A stretch of DNA of 64,000 nucleotides, taken from positions 2,658 to 66,657 of the forward strand of contig DCVL01000014.1 in the NCBI GenBank assembly GCA_002328035.1, read 5' to 3'. Below are positions 34,665 through 42,949 of this stretch, one piece after another (within the stretch, counting starts at the first letter, position 1; each line of letters begins with the position of its first letter). Below the pieces are notes generated by a model that searched no databases, was not told where the DNA came from, and worked only from the letters and a program-made list of their open reading frames with translations. The position numbers were made by a program, and so were the translations under genes. This DNA comes from Geobacter sp. UBA2189. GTDB lineage: Bacteria > Desulfobacterota > Desulfuromonadia > Geobacterales > Pseudopelobacteraceae.

Positions 34665-35183
34665 ATGTCTGGCCGGCATACTCGCCGGAACGGCTTCACC
34701 CTGCTTGAAATCCTGGTGCTGCTGGGATTGTTGGGGGTAGTCGCCCTTATCATGGTTCCAAAACTGCCATCTCCTCAACGCTCTGAATTGAGTAACTCGG
34801 CTCACAGGCTTGCCTCTTTATTACGGTCTCTGGATGAGAGAGCCATCTGTGGCAAACAGTTTTACCGTTTGAAGATTAATCTGGATGAACAGAGGATAGA
34901 GTCGGTCAGGAGAAATAGCGCCGGTGAGGAGCTGTCCCCTGGAGATCCATACCTCCAGCGCAATCCGCTTTACAAGGGGATAAGGATAGATTCAGTAACT
35001 ACAGAGAGACAGGGTGTTGTAAAGAGTGGCGCAGTTTTGATTGATTATGGAGCGGGGGGGCTCCCGGAACCAATTTCAATAATTATCAGGATCGAAGGAG
35101 AAGGTTCAGGTTTTTTGCTGCAGGCCTTCCCTTCAGGCAGCCTGGTGAGGGTGAGTGAAATAAAGAGGGAGGGGGGGCTATGA
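34665..35183 (+). CDS. gspH: Minor pseudopilin GspH
   Basis: 172-residue minor pseudopilin. The cleavage motif NG-FTLLEILVLLGLLGVV follows a short basic leader, and the C-terminal beta domain carries SAHRLASLLRSLDERAICGK. Start ATG 34665 lies one base after the gspG stop; longer in-frame starts would overlap gspG. It ends in a 4-base overlap with gspI. Confidence 0.87.
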   Translation: MSGRHTRRNGFTLLEILVLLGLLGVVALIMVPKLPSPQRSELSNSAHRLASLLRSLDERAICGKQFYRLKINLDEQRIESVRRNSAGEELSPGDPYLQRNPLYKGIRIDSVTTERQGVVKSGAVLIDYGAGGLPEPISIIIRIEGEGSGFLLQAFPSGSLVRVSEIKREGGL

Positions 35184-35527
35184 GCCGCTCCCGAAAAGGT
35201 TTTACACTGCTGGAAGTCCTTGTGGCTCTTGCCATTCTGGCTGGCAGTCTGACAACTCTGGTTCTGGTTTACAACAATCATCTCTCAATAGTTATAAGGG
35301 ACAGGGAGGAAACTACTGCTCTTCTTCTGGCGCGAGAGATGATTGATGACCCGCTTTTTCTCTCTACTTCTGAAACAAAAGGTGATTTTGCCCCTGATTA
35401 CCCTGGTTTTACCTGGCAGAAAGAGGTAACCAGAGACAAATACCCAGGTGTTGACCGTTACCGTTTGAACGTTATTTGGCAAAATGGCAGCCGTAATCTT
35501 TCTTTGGTGAAATATGAGAAGCGCTGA
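35180..35527 (+). CDS. gspI: Minor pseudopilin GspI
   Basis: 115-residue minor pseudopilin, with the KG-FTLLEVLVALAILAGS leader and helix, then a short domain with YPGFTWQKEVTRDKYPGVDR. GspI nucleates the pseudopilus tip with GspJ and GspK. It overlaps gspH by 4 bases and gspJ by 14. Confidence 0.9.
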   Translation: MSRSRKGFTLLEVLVALAILAGSLTTLVLVYNNHLSIVIRDREETTALLLAREMIDDPLFLSTSETKGDFAPDYPGFTWQKEVTRDKYPGVDRYRLNVIWQNGSRNLSLVKYEKR

Positions 35528-36125
35528 TTGCAGGGGATTTACCCTGCTTGAACTTTTGATAGGAGTTGCGATTGCTTCCTTGATAATGACATCGGTCTAT
35601 ACGGTATTTTTTACCTTCAAACGAACTCAGGCCAATGCTTCAAGCCAGATGGAAAAACAAAGAATGCTCCGCTCTTCTCTGGATCTTATCCGTCGAGAGT
35701 TTTCTTCAATACGTTTCAAAAAAGATGATAAACAGCTCCGTTTTCTGGTTGAGGATCGAGATTTCTATGGAAAACCTGCATCCAGTTTCAGTTTTTCAAC
35801 CATTGCACCACCCCAGGCAGGTTCTGTTTCTGACCAGTTGCTGGTTTGGTACAGCGTGACAGAGGATGGAAAAGGGGTGTTGCTTCTTAACCGTAAGGCT
35901 CGTGATCTGTTCAATGTTTCAGATTCATCTGTTGAATATCCTCTGATTGAGCAGCATGAAGGTGTTCTTGTTGAGTGTTTTGACGGAAAGGATTGGAGAA
36001 AAAGCTGGGATACAGCCATTACCCCGTCCTTGCCTTTGATAATAAGGGTCACAATATCTATTCGCGATTCCGGTAGACTGGTTTCGCACAGCATTTCTAT
36101 CAGGCCGAGGATTCAGGAACAATGA
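35514..36125 (+). CDS. gspJ: Minor pseudopilin GspJ
   Basis: 203-residue minor pseudopilin, recognised by RG-FTLLELLIGVAIASLI and the following SSLDLIRREFSSIRF, a typical GspJ segment. Start ATG 35514 lies within the end of gspI. It forms the tip complex with GspI and GspK. It overlaps gspK by 4 bases. Confidence 0.9.
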   Translation: MRSADCRGFTLLELLIGVAIASLIMTSVYTVFFTFKRTQANASSQMEKQRMLRSSLDLIRREFSSIRFKKDDKQLRFLVEDRDFYGKPASSFSFSTIAPPQAGSVSDQLLVWYSVTEDGKGVLLLNRKARDLFNVSDSSVEYPLIEQHEGVLVECFDGKDWRKSWDTAITPSLPLIIRVTISIRDSGRLVSHSISIRPRIQEQ

Positions 36126-37051
36126 GACGTCAAGGAGGTTTTGTTCTTGTTGTGGTTCTGCTTGTTGTTGCTTTACTTACAGGTATGACGGTAACTTTCA
36201 TTAATGATGTCTACATTGAGACCGGCTCAAACCGTGCTTCTGTTGAGGCGACACAGGGCAGTCTGTTTGCCGATAGCGGGATCTCACTCGGATTACAGTT
36301 GCTGATTAGAACCCTTGAAGACAGATCATACAGTTCACTGAACGATCTATGGGCAAAACCGGTGTATCTGGAGGAAGAGCATGGGAGTTTGAAGCTACTG
36401 ATTAGCGAGGAGAGTGGCAAATTGAATCTTAATATGGTTGTTCTCCCTAACGGAACCGCTCATCCGGTTTATAATCCGATAGCCACCAGACTGCTGAAGA
36501 ACCTAAATCTTTCACCAGATCTGCTGGATGCCCTGTCGGACTGGATTGACGTGGAAGAGACCCCTAACCGTGGCGGAGCTGAGGCTGTCTGGTATCTTGC
36601 CCAGATGCAGCCTGTACGGCCAGCAAATGGCCAGTTGGTAACTATAGAAGAGTTGGGTCGTGTAAAAGGATTTGCCGGTGAGCCTATTAATAAACTGCGA
36701 TCTTTTATTACCGTATATGCTGAAGGCGCAAGACCCGTTACAGCTGCGCCGGTTAATATAAACACAGCGCCCAGGGAGGTACTGGAGGCTCTTGATGAAC
36801 GGATTACACCTGAACTGGCTGATCGTATCATCGAGTACAGGAAAACTACTCCTTTTCAGCATCCCTCGGAACTTGGTCGCGTAACCGGAATGAGCGATAT
36901 CATGCCTGCCCTTTTGACTTGTATAAGCGTTAAGGGGACGGTTTATCGCATTCTGTCAGAGGCAACCGTAAATGGAACCATTCGTACTATAGAGGCTTTT
37001 GTTCGTCTATCCGGTGCAAAGAGCACAATACTTTACTGGCGTGAATACTAA
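36122..37051 (+). CDS. gspK: Minor pseudopilin GspK
   Basis: 309-residue largest minor pseudopilin. The leader is short (RRQGG) before FVLVVVLLVVALLTGMTVTF, with no Glu at +5, as expected for GspK. The body includes LLDALSDWIDVEETPNRGGA and helix-hairpin-helix-like repeats (APVNINTAPREVLEAL). It caps the pseudopilus. The next gene, gspL, begins 36 bases downstream. Confidence 0.92.
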   Translation: MRRQGGFVLVVVLLVVALLTGMTVTFINDVYIETGSNRASVEATQGSLFADSGISLGLQLLIRTLEDRSYSSLNDLWAKPVYLEEEHGSLKLLISEESGKLNLNMVVLPNGTAHPVYNPIATRLLKNLNLSPDLLDALSDWIDVEETPNRGGAEAVWYLAQMQPVRPANGQLVTIEELGRVKGFAGEPINKLRSFITVYAEGARPVTAAPVNINTAPREVLEALDERITPELADRIIEYRKTTPFQHPSELGRVTGMSDIMPALLTCISVKGTVYRILSEATVNGTIRTIEAFVRLSGAKSTILYWREY

Positions 37052-37087
37052 AATTCTGCAGGAAGATAACAGAGAGAATAAAAAGCC

Positions 37088-38395
37088 ATGATCATAAGGG
37101 TCATACAGCTTGACAAGAACGAAGTCACCTGCGCCTGTTTCAGGAAAAAAGGTACTGGACTTCATGCTGTAAGCGGTTTTTATAGCCGGTTTAAAAACGA
37201 TGAAGAGCTGATTTCGGTTTTACAGAGCCATCAGCTTTATACAAAAGAAGAGACAAGAACTCTGCTTGCTCTGCCTCCCTCATTTTTGTCACTGCGTGAA
37301 CTGCAACTTCCATTTAAAGAACGTAAGAAAGTTCGCGCTATCTTGCCTCTTGAACTTTCAGGAGAGATAGCTATTGGCGATACCGAAATAGCCTGCGATG
37401 CTGTCCCGCTAGCAAACGGCAATCTTCTTGCCGGATGGGTAAAACTTTCAACCGTTAAGGAATTTATAGCCCTGTTTTCTAAGGTAGGGATGGAACCCGA
37501 GGTGATAACATTTGCCTGTCTGAATTGGCATAGGTTGATTCAGGATATTCAAAGCGATCAGATGGTGCTGTTTTTTGATAAATCAGCCATGCTGGCAGTA
37601 AGGGACGGGAAGCCTGTTTTATGCAGAGCCCTTGATCTGGAGAGTGAACCTTCTCTGTTTGCACGGACTATTGCAGCATCAGAGATATTGCTTGAAGACA
37701 GGTTCTCAAAACTTTACCAACTTGGCCCGGAAGGGGAGCCTTCCATAAAAGATGCTGTTCTGCCTTCCATAACTGGAATCATCAGAGATCCTTCATTTGA
37801 TGGTGACATGCCAACAGAACTTTTGATGTCGCCACTTGCCACAGCTTTGGCATTTAATGACAAAGAGAACTTCAATCTGCGTCATGGCTCAATTGCATGG
37901 ACTGGACGTGCTTCGCAACTGCTTGGCTCCTTTCGTCTGCCAATGGTATTGGCCACTATAATCGTTCTTCTGCTGTTTGCGCGTCTTGGAATGCGCTACT
38001 GCCAGCTTGATAGAGAACTGAAAGATATAAATGTGGCTATCTCAGGGATATACAAAAAGGCGTTTCCAGGGAGGAAGAAGGCTGTTGATGAAAGCGCAGA
38101 GTTAAAGGCCGAGATCAAAAAGCTTGATGGTTGCACACACTCTTCACAAACCCTTCTCTTTATGAATCAGCTTTCCGTGGCAATGGGAACAGGAATTACC
38201 GGCATTACAGAGATGGAGTTTGATGGAGAGCAGTTCCTTTTGAAAGGTAACGGGTGCAGTTCTTCAGATATAACTGAGTTCGTTAAGCAGCTCTCTGTAA
38301 AGGGATGGATTATTTCTCCTGCAGATCTTACTACCAGACCAGATGGAACTGTTTTATTTACTCTGCGTGGGAAAAGCGGGGAAATTGCAAAATGA
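37088..38395 (+). CDS. gspL: Type II secretion protein GspL
   Basis: 435-residue bitopic protein. The N-terminal cytoplasmic actin-like (PilM-like) region contains LPPSFLSLRELQLPFKERKK and binds GspE. One membrane helix near residues 288-306 (LPMVLATIIVLLLFARLG) leads to a periplasmic ferredoxin-like domain. Position between gspK and gspM supports the call, since the sequence is divergent. It overlaps gspM by 4 bases. Confidence 0.85.
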   Translation: MIIRVIQLDKNEVTCACFRKKGTGLHAVSGFYSRFKNDEELISVLQSHQLYTKEETRTLLALPPSFLSLRELQLPFKERKKVRAILPLELSGEIAIGDTEIACDAVPLANGNLLAGWVKLSTVKEFIALFSKVGMEPEVITFACLNWHRLIQDIQSDQMVLFFDKSAMLAVRDGKPVLCRALDLESEPSLFARTIAASEILLEDRFSKLYQLGPEGEPSIKDAVLPSITGIIRDPSFDGDMPTELLMSPLATALAFNDKENFNLRHGSIAWTGRASQLLGSFRLPMVLATIIVLLLFARLGMRYCQLDRELKDINVAISGIYKKAFPGRKKAVDESAELKAEIKKLDGCTHSSQTLLFMNQLSVAMGTGITGITEMEFDGEQFLLKGNGCSSSDITEFVKQLSVKGWIISPADLTTRPDGTVLFTLRGKSGEIAK

Positions 38396-38946
38396 CTTTA
38401 TCTGCCAGGATTATGGAACAGTTTAAAAGGCTTGATGATATAACCATTCGAGTTGTGCTCAGGGCTTTTTCACTTTTTCTGCTGCTTGCCATCTGCTACG
38501 TTTTTTTGTCCGGCAGGGTGGCCAGTCTTGAACGTTCCAGGACAGCCCGTGCTGCAACCCTGCATGAACTCCTTGCCCTTCAGCAGAGGTTCAATGATGT
38601 TTCATCAACTTCCGGGCGGTTTATGAACAAGATGGCAGCTGCAAGCCAGGAAGATACCCCTGTTTCAATAGTTGAACAGACAGGTATAAAAGGCAGTTCC
38701 GGTATTCAGGTCAAGCCGCTGCCTCGCAGGGAGGAAAGCGGAACAGTAATGGAAGGGGCAGAGCTCAGATTTCAGGGGCTAAGCCTTAATGAGCTGGTAA
38801 ACCTCTTGTATCAACTTGAAAATCATAGAAAGCCGGTTTTTGTAAACAAGGCAGTGGTACGGAGTTCATATACTGACCCATCCAGGCTTGATCTCGCTTT
38901 GACCATCTCCCTTTTGCGTCCTCCTTCACCGTACCCTTCCAGATGA
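38392..38946 (+). CDS. gspM: Type II secretion protein GspM
   Basis: 184-residue inner-membrane protein: a short cytoplasmic tail, one helix (ALFL-like stretch AFSLFLLLAICYVFLSG), a coiled segment and a periplasmic ferredoxin-like domain (LRFQGLSLNELVNLLYQLEN). Start ATG 38392 forms ATGA with the gspL stop. It partners GspL in the inner platform. It overlaps gspN by 4 bases. Confidence 0.85.
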   Translation: MTLSARIMEQFKRLDDITIRVVLRAFSLFLLLAICYVFLSGRVASLERSRTARAATLHELLALQQRFNDVSSTSGRFMNKMAAASQEDTPVSIVEQTGIKGSSGIQVKPLPRREESGTVMEGAELRFQGLSLNELVNLLYQLENHRKPVFVNKAVVRSSYTDPSRLDLALTISLLRPPSPYPSR

Positions 38947-39785
38947 ACTGCAGAAAGTCCGTAATAACTGCACTCTCAATACTTACCGCCTCTGTTTTGA
39001 TCCCTATACTGGCATGGAGCATGTTATCTGCCAGATCTATTGAAGATCTTTTAAACCGAAAGCTTTTGACTTCAGGAATAATTATGCATGCAGAGCGGTT
39101 TGAAACTGCCTTTCCGTTTCGTATTGTCGCTAATCAGGTTATTTTTAGTGATTTGGAGACCAAGCAGCCTCTGATAAAGATAGACCGTCTTTCAACACGT
39201 CTCAGATTGATGCCGCTTTTTGCCGGCAGGTTTAATTGCATCGCTGAAGGTAGGAGCGGTTCCGGCATCCTCTCTGCGGAGGCGAACATCTATCCTGAAA
39301 AGAGAGGAAACTTGATGATTCGGGATCTTTCACTAGAAATGATTCCATTTGTTTCCCAAGCATTTAACGGTAAAATCAAAGGTCTGGCAAATCTGGATCT
39401 ACAGTACCGTCAGACTAGAAACCTAACTTCCGGTGAAGCCAGACTGAAGATTGACTCACTAATGTTGCAAGGGGCGCGTCTTGCAACCGTGTCATTGCCT
39501 GATATTACGATTCCAGAAACCAGAGGGGTATTGAAACTGGAGGGGAACAGCCTTGTCGTCAACAGTCTTGCTATGCAGGGAGATGATATATATCTGCGTA
39601 CTTCCGGCACAATACAGATCAACGGTTCATTGCCTATCTCCCTGATAACGGAAATAATGCCAAAAGCCGAGAGCATTGAACGAAACAAGGCTGTATTTCT
39701 GATGATGACGCGTTATCAGGTTGCTCCCGCTGTTTTCAGGCTTAGAATCAGAGGAACTCTGGCCAATCCTAGCCTTGCAGAATAA
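38943..39785 (+). CDS. gspN: Type II secretion protein GspN
   Basis: 280-residue protein with one N-terminal membrane helix and a mostly beta periplasmic region resembling an AsmA-type fold (RLSTRLRLMPLFAGRF, GILSAEANIYPEKRG). It matches the GspN seen in deltaproteobacterial T2SS operons rather than the short E. coli-type GspN. Last gene of the operon; it converges with the rlmD-like gene, 9 bases away, with no terminator between. Confidence 0.8.
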   Translation: MNCRKSVITALSILTASVLIPILAWSMLSARSIEDLLNRKLLTSGIIMHAERFETAFPFRIVANQVIFSDLETKQPLIKIDRLSTRLRLMPLFAGRFNCIAEGRSGSGILSAEANIYPEKRGNLMIRDLSLEMIPFVSQAFNGKIKGLANLDLQYRQTRNLTSGEARLKIDSLMLQGARLATVSLPDITIPETRGVLKLEGNSLVVNSLAMQGDDIYLRTSGTIQINGSLPISLITEIMPKAESIERNKAVFLMMTRYQVAPAVFRLRIRGTLANPSLAE

Positions 39786-39794
39786 AAACAACCA

Positions 39795-41249
39795 TCATTT
39801 GCTAGGCAGACGTTCCATTAAAGCAACATTTTCAAGATGTGCTGTCTGCGGGAACATCTCAACCGGCTGAACCTTTATGCAGCGATATCCTTTGCCTGCA
39901 AGGATATCCAGGTCACGAGCCAGTGTTTGGGGAGAGCAGGAAACATAAATAATCTTGTCCGGTTCAAGTATAACCAGTTTTTCCAGAACCTCTCTGGTGC
40001 ATCCTTTGCGTGGCGGATTAACGAATACAAGATCGAACCGGAGTTCGTCATCAATAAGCTCATCCAATAATTCTGATACATCCCCTGATTCAAAGCGACA
40101 GTTTCTGACATTGTTCAGGCGGGCATTCTTCCTTGCATCGGCAACAGCTTCCGGATTCAGTTCAATTCCAAGTACCTGCTCTGCTAATTTTGCTATGGTA
40201 AGGGCTATGCCACCTATGCCGCAGTAAAGATCAAGCACCTTCTGGTTTCCGTCAAGAGCTGCCCAGTCTCTCGCTGTTTCATATAACAGCCGGGCACCGT
40301 CATTTTGAGCCTGCAAAAATGATCTGGGAGAGATCAACAGTTCGATATCCCCAATTCGTTCTTTCAAGCTATGCTGCTTTGATATGAAATGATCGCTTGT
40401 CCCGAATATTACATTGCCTTCACTGCTGTTTACGTTCTGGCAGATAACAGTAATCTCTGGCAGATTTACCTGAATAAACTTCGCCAGGTGATGAATCTCG
40501 TTAAACGCACGTCTGGCAGTAACAAATGTAACCATTGCTTCTGTTGAAGATTCAGAGATCCGTACCACCAGATATCTCAGGATGCCGGTCTTGTTTTTAT
40601 CCTGCCAGATTGGCACCTTAAGTTTTTTAATCCCCTCACTCACAAACTTTATAACTCTGTTTATCAGTGGATGATGCAGCGGACAATCTTCCAGATCAAC
40701 AACATCATGTGTGGAACGTCTGTATATGCCGATATATGGATCAGTATGAGTTCCTGCAAGCGCCAGTTTGGCGGTGGTTCGATAGTGAAGGCGGCGTTCC
40801 GGCAGTAGCAGTCGTGGGACAACAATCCCTTTGAGTGAAGAATAAGCGTCAAAGGCTGATTGAACCTGAGCCTGCTTCCACCTCAACTGCTCGCCGTAGC
40901 GCATTGGGATAAGCGGGCAGCCGAGGCAGATGGCTGCATCAGGACATGGACAGCGGTGAAGGCGTAAAGGGGAAGGCTCAAAAATCCTGACCAGATCGGC
41001 ATGAACTGCACTCTTGCCAAAGTGGGTAATACGTGCCAGACAACGATCCTGAGGGATTGTGCCTGGAACCAGAATCTCCCGTCCTTCGGTATGGGCAATT
41101 CCTATCCCGTCAGTATCCAGATCTTCAATAGTCAGCTCAACAGCCTTGCCACGATTAAGGATTGATGATGTTGAAGCTTCTTTTGTTTGTGATGTGTTAT
41201 TATGAGATCTCTTCTGCCCTTTAAACGACTGTTTCTGTTCAAATTTCAT
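39795..41249 (-). CDS. rlmD: 23S rRNA (uracil-5-)-methyltransferase, RlmD/RumA family
   Basis: 484-residue SAM-dependent enzyme that forms 5-methyluridine in rRNA. The N-terminal TRAM domain (VELTIEDLDTDGIGIAHTEG) is followed by iron-sulfur cysteines (CPCPDAAICLGCPLIPMRYG), SAM motif VLDLYCGIGGIALTIA, and catalytic Cys in IIYVSCSPQTLARDL after FVNPPRKGC. These define the RumA/TrmA family. The exact target (U1939 or U747) cannot be told from the sequence. It overlaps rlmB by one base. Confidence 0.9.
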   Translation of the reverse strand: MKFEQKQSFKGQKRSHNNTSQTKEASTSSILNRGKAVELTIEDLDTDGIGIAHTEGREILVPGTIPQDRCLARITHFGKSAVHADLVRIFEPSPLRLHRCPCPDAAICLGCPLIPMRYGEQLRWKQAQVQSAFDAYSSLKGIVVPRLLLPERRLHYRTTAKLALAGTHTDPYIGIYRRSTHDVVDLEDCPLHHPLINRVIKFVSEGIKKLKVPIWQDKNKTGILRYLVVRISESSTEAMVTFVTARRAFNEIHHLAKFIQVNLPEITVICQNVNSSEGNVIFGTSDHFISKQHSLKERIGDIELLISPRSFLQAQNDGARLLYETARDWAALDGNQKVLDLYCGIGGIALTIAKLAEQVLGIELNPEAVADARKNARLNNVRNCRFESGDVSELLDELIDDELRFDLVFVNPPRKGCTREVLEKLVILEPDKIIYVSCSPQTLARDLDILAGKGYRCIKVQPVEMFPQTAHLENVALMERLPSK

Positions 41250-41986
41250 CAGTTGTGCCTCTGTCTTGCCGCTTCAAACATTACAATTCCGCCAGCCACA
41301 GAGGCATTAAGGGATGAAACCCCGCCATATTGGGGTATGGAGAGCAGAAGGTCGCAATGTTTGCGTACCAGTGGCCTGATACCTTCCCCTTCTCCACCTA
41401 CGACCAGAGCCAGGTTGCCACTGTAATCGGGATTATATATGTCTCTGTCCGAATTTCCATCAAGTCCGAATACCCAGCAACCGGCCTTTTTAAGCTGTTC
41501 AAGAGCCTGTGCCAGATTGGTTACCTGAATAATAGGGACAGTTTCAACTGCTCCTGCAGAGGCCTTTTCAACAACCGGTGTCACACCACAGGCACGATCC
41601 TTGGGTATGATGACCGCTTGCAGACCTGCGCAGGCAGCTGATCGGATTAAAGCTCCGAGGTTCTGGGGATCCTGAATCCCGTCCAGAGCCAATACGAAGA
41701 TGCTTTCGCCTGAATCCTTTTTGCCCGAGAGATATGTTTCAAATTCAATATATTCAAAAGGGGCTACACGCAGTACTATTCCCTGATGGTGAGGATTTCC
41801 GGCCAATCTTTCAAGATCAGCTCTTTCTCTGCGGCGTACAGGTATCTGCAGTTCTTCTGCAAGGGCTGCAAGTTTGGCAATTCTCTGGTCTGTTCCGGCA
41901 TTCTGGATAAATAACTCAAAGGCTCTGCGGTTGCCGCGCAACGCCTCCCTGACCGGATTTATCCCGTAAAGTACATCTTCTTTCAT
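41249..41986 (-). CDS. rlmB: 23S rRNA (guanosine-2'-O-)-methyltransferase RlmB
   Basis: 245-residue SpoU-family (SPOUT) methyltransferase, modifying a guanosine in 23S rRNA. The N-terminal substrate-binding domain begins VLYGINPVREALRGNRRAFE; the knotted SAM site is seen in ALDGIQDPQNLGALIRSAAC, LALVVGGEGEGIRPLVRKHC and LSIPQYGGVSSLNASVAGGI. A tRNA methylase of the same family is the less likely alternative. It overlaps pyrF and the rlmD-like gene by one base each. Confidence 0.92.
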   Translation of the reverse strand: MKEDVLYGINPVREALRGNRRAFELFIQNAGTDQRIAKLAALAEELQIPVRRRERADLERLAGNPHHQGIVLRVAPFEYIEFETYLSGKKDSGESIFVLALDGIQDPQNLGALIRSAACAGLQAVIIPKDRACGVTPVVEKASAGAVETVPIIQVTNLAQALEQLKKAGCWVFGLDGNSDRDIYNPDYSGNLALVVGGEGEGIRPLVRKHCDLLLSIPQYGGVSSLNASVAGGIVMFEAARQRHN

Positions 41987-42708
41987 TACGCACCTGCCAA
42001 TATTTCGTCTACAATCGTATCAGCAGCCTGTTTAGGGTTTGAAGCTTTTGCAATCGGCCTGCCTATTACAAGATAATCGGCTCCGGCCTTAACTGCCTCT
42101 GAAGGGGTCATTATCCTCTTCTGGTCATCCGCTGCCGCAAATGATGGCCTTACCCCAGGGGTTACAATCAAAAAGTCAGAGCCACAGGCGGCGCGAATTG
42201 CCTGGATTTCGAGAGGGGAAGCAACAACGCCGTCCATACCACTCTCTTTGGCCAGTTTTGCCAATCTTACCACCATCTGCTCTATCGGATATTCAATTCC
42301 TACTGCCTTCAAGGTCTCCTGGGTTGAAGATGTCAATATGGTGACTGCCAGCAAATGGGGACGCTCTGTTTCTCCAAACTCTGAACGTACAGCCTTGACT
42401 GCTTTTTCCATCATTTCAGGCCCACCCAAGGCATGGAGGTTGGCCAGCTTCACTCCAAGCCTTCCTGCTGCCAGCATTGCCTGAGCTACAGTATTTGGAA
42501 TATCGTGGTATTTGAGATCCAGAAAGACCTCGCCACCATATTGCTTTACAGCTGATACTGCAGCAGGACCGGCGGATGTAAAGAGTTCTTTGCCCACCTT
42601 GAACATTCCGACCTTATTGGACAGCATTTCAGCCCAACGGTCAATTTCATTAATGTTATCAACATCCAGGGCAAATATTATCTTGTTTCTGGCTTGTTCG
42701 CGAGTCAT
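41986..42708 (-). CDS. pyrF: Orotidine 5'-phosphate decarboxylase
   Basis: 240-residue TIM-barrel enzyme that converts OMP to UMP, the last step of de novo pyrimidine synthesis. Active-site motifs are IFALDVDN near the start, the catalytic Lys/Asp set in FLDLKYHDIPNTV, and the phosphate-binding VTPGVRP and YLVIGRPI. Ribosome site AAGGA is 6 bases before the ATG. It heads the pyrF-rlmB-rlmD run; upstream is a 241-base divergent region shared with the sensor kinase gene. Confidence 0.96.
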   Translation of the reverse strand: MTREQARNKIIFALDVDNINEIDRWAEMLSNKVGMFKVGKELFTSAGPAAVSAVKQYGGEVFLDLKYHDIPNTVAQAMLAAGRLGVKLANLHALGGPEMMEKAVKAVRSEFGETERPHLLAVTILTSSTQETLKAVGIEYPIEQMVVRLAKLAKESGMDGVVASPLEIQAIRAACGSDFLIVTPGVRPSFAAADDQKRIMTPSEAVKAGADYLVIGRPIAKASNPKQAADTIVDEILAGA

Positions 42709-42882
42709 GCTTTTCCTTTCATATATGGTGTAACGAGATGCTTGAGATTAAAAACAATTTTGCAGTCATTTTTTAAAAATACAACCTAAAAAGGATCTTT
42801 GGGTGTTATTAAAGCAAAATCAGTGTAAATTCAGTATTGAAAATTTGATAAATTCTGAACTGGATGAAAGATAAAATCCAAA

Positions 42883-42912
42883 TTGACGCATATACCGATA
42901 ACAGCGTATTGT
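42883..42912 (+). promoter_or_regulatory. Possible promoter of the sensor kinase gene
   Basis: TTGACG (42883-42888), an 18-base spacer and TATTGT (42907-42912), about 38 bases before the ATG at 42950. The rest of the divergent region 42709-42882 is AT-rich and shows nothing else I can name. Confidence 0.4.
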
Positions 42913-42949
42913 CATAATATTCCTTAATAATAATGTGAGGCTGGTTAAT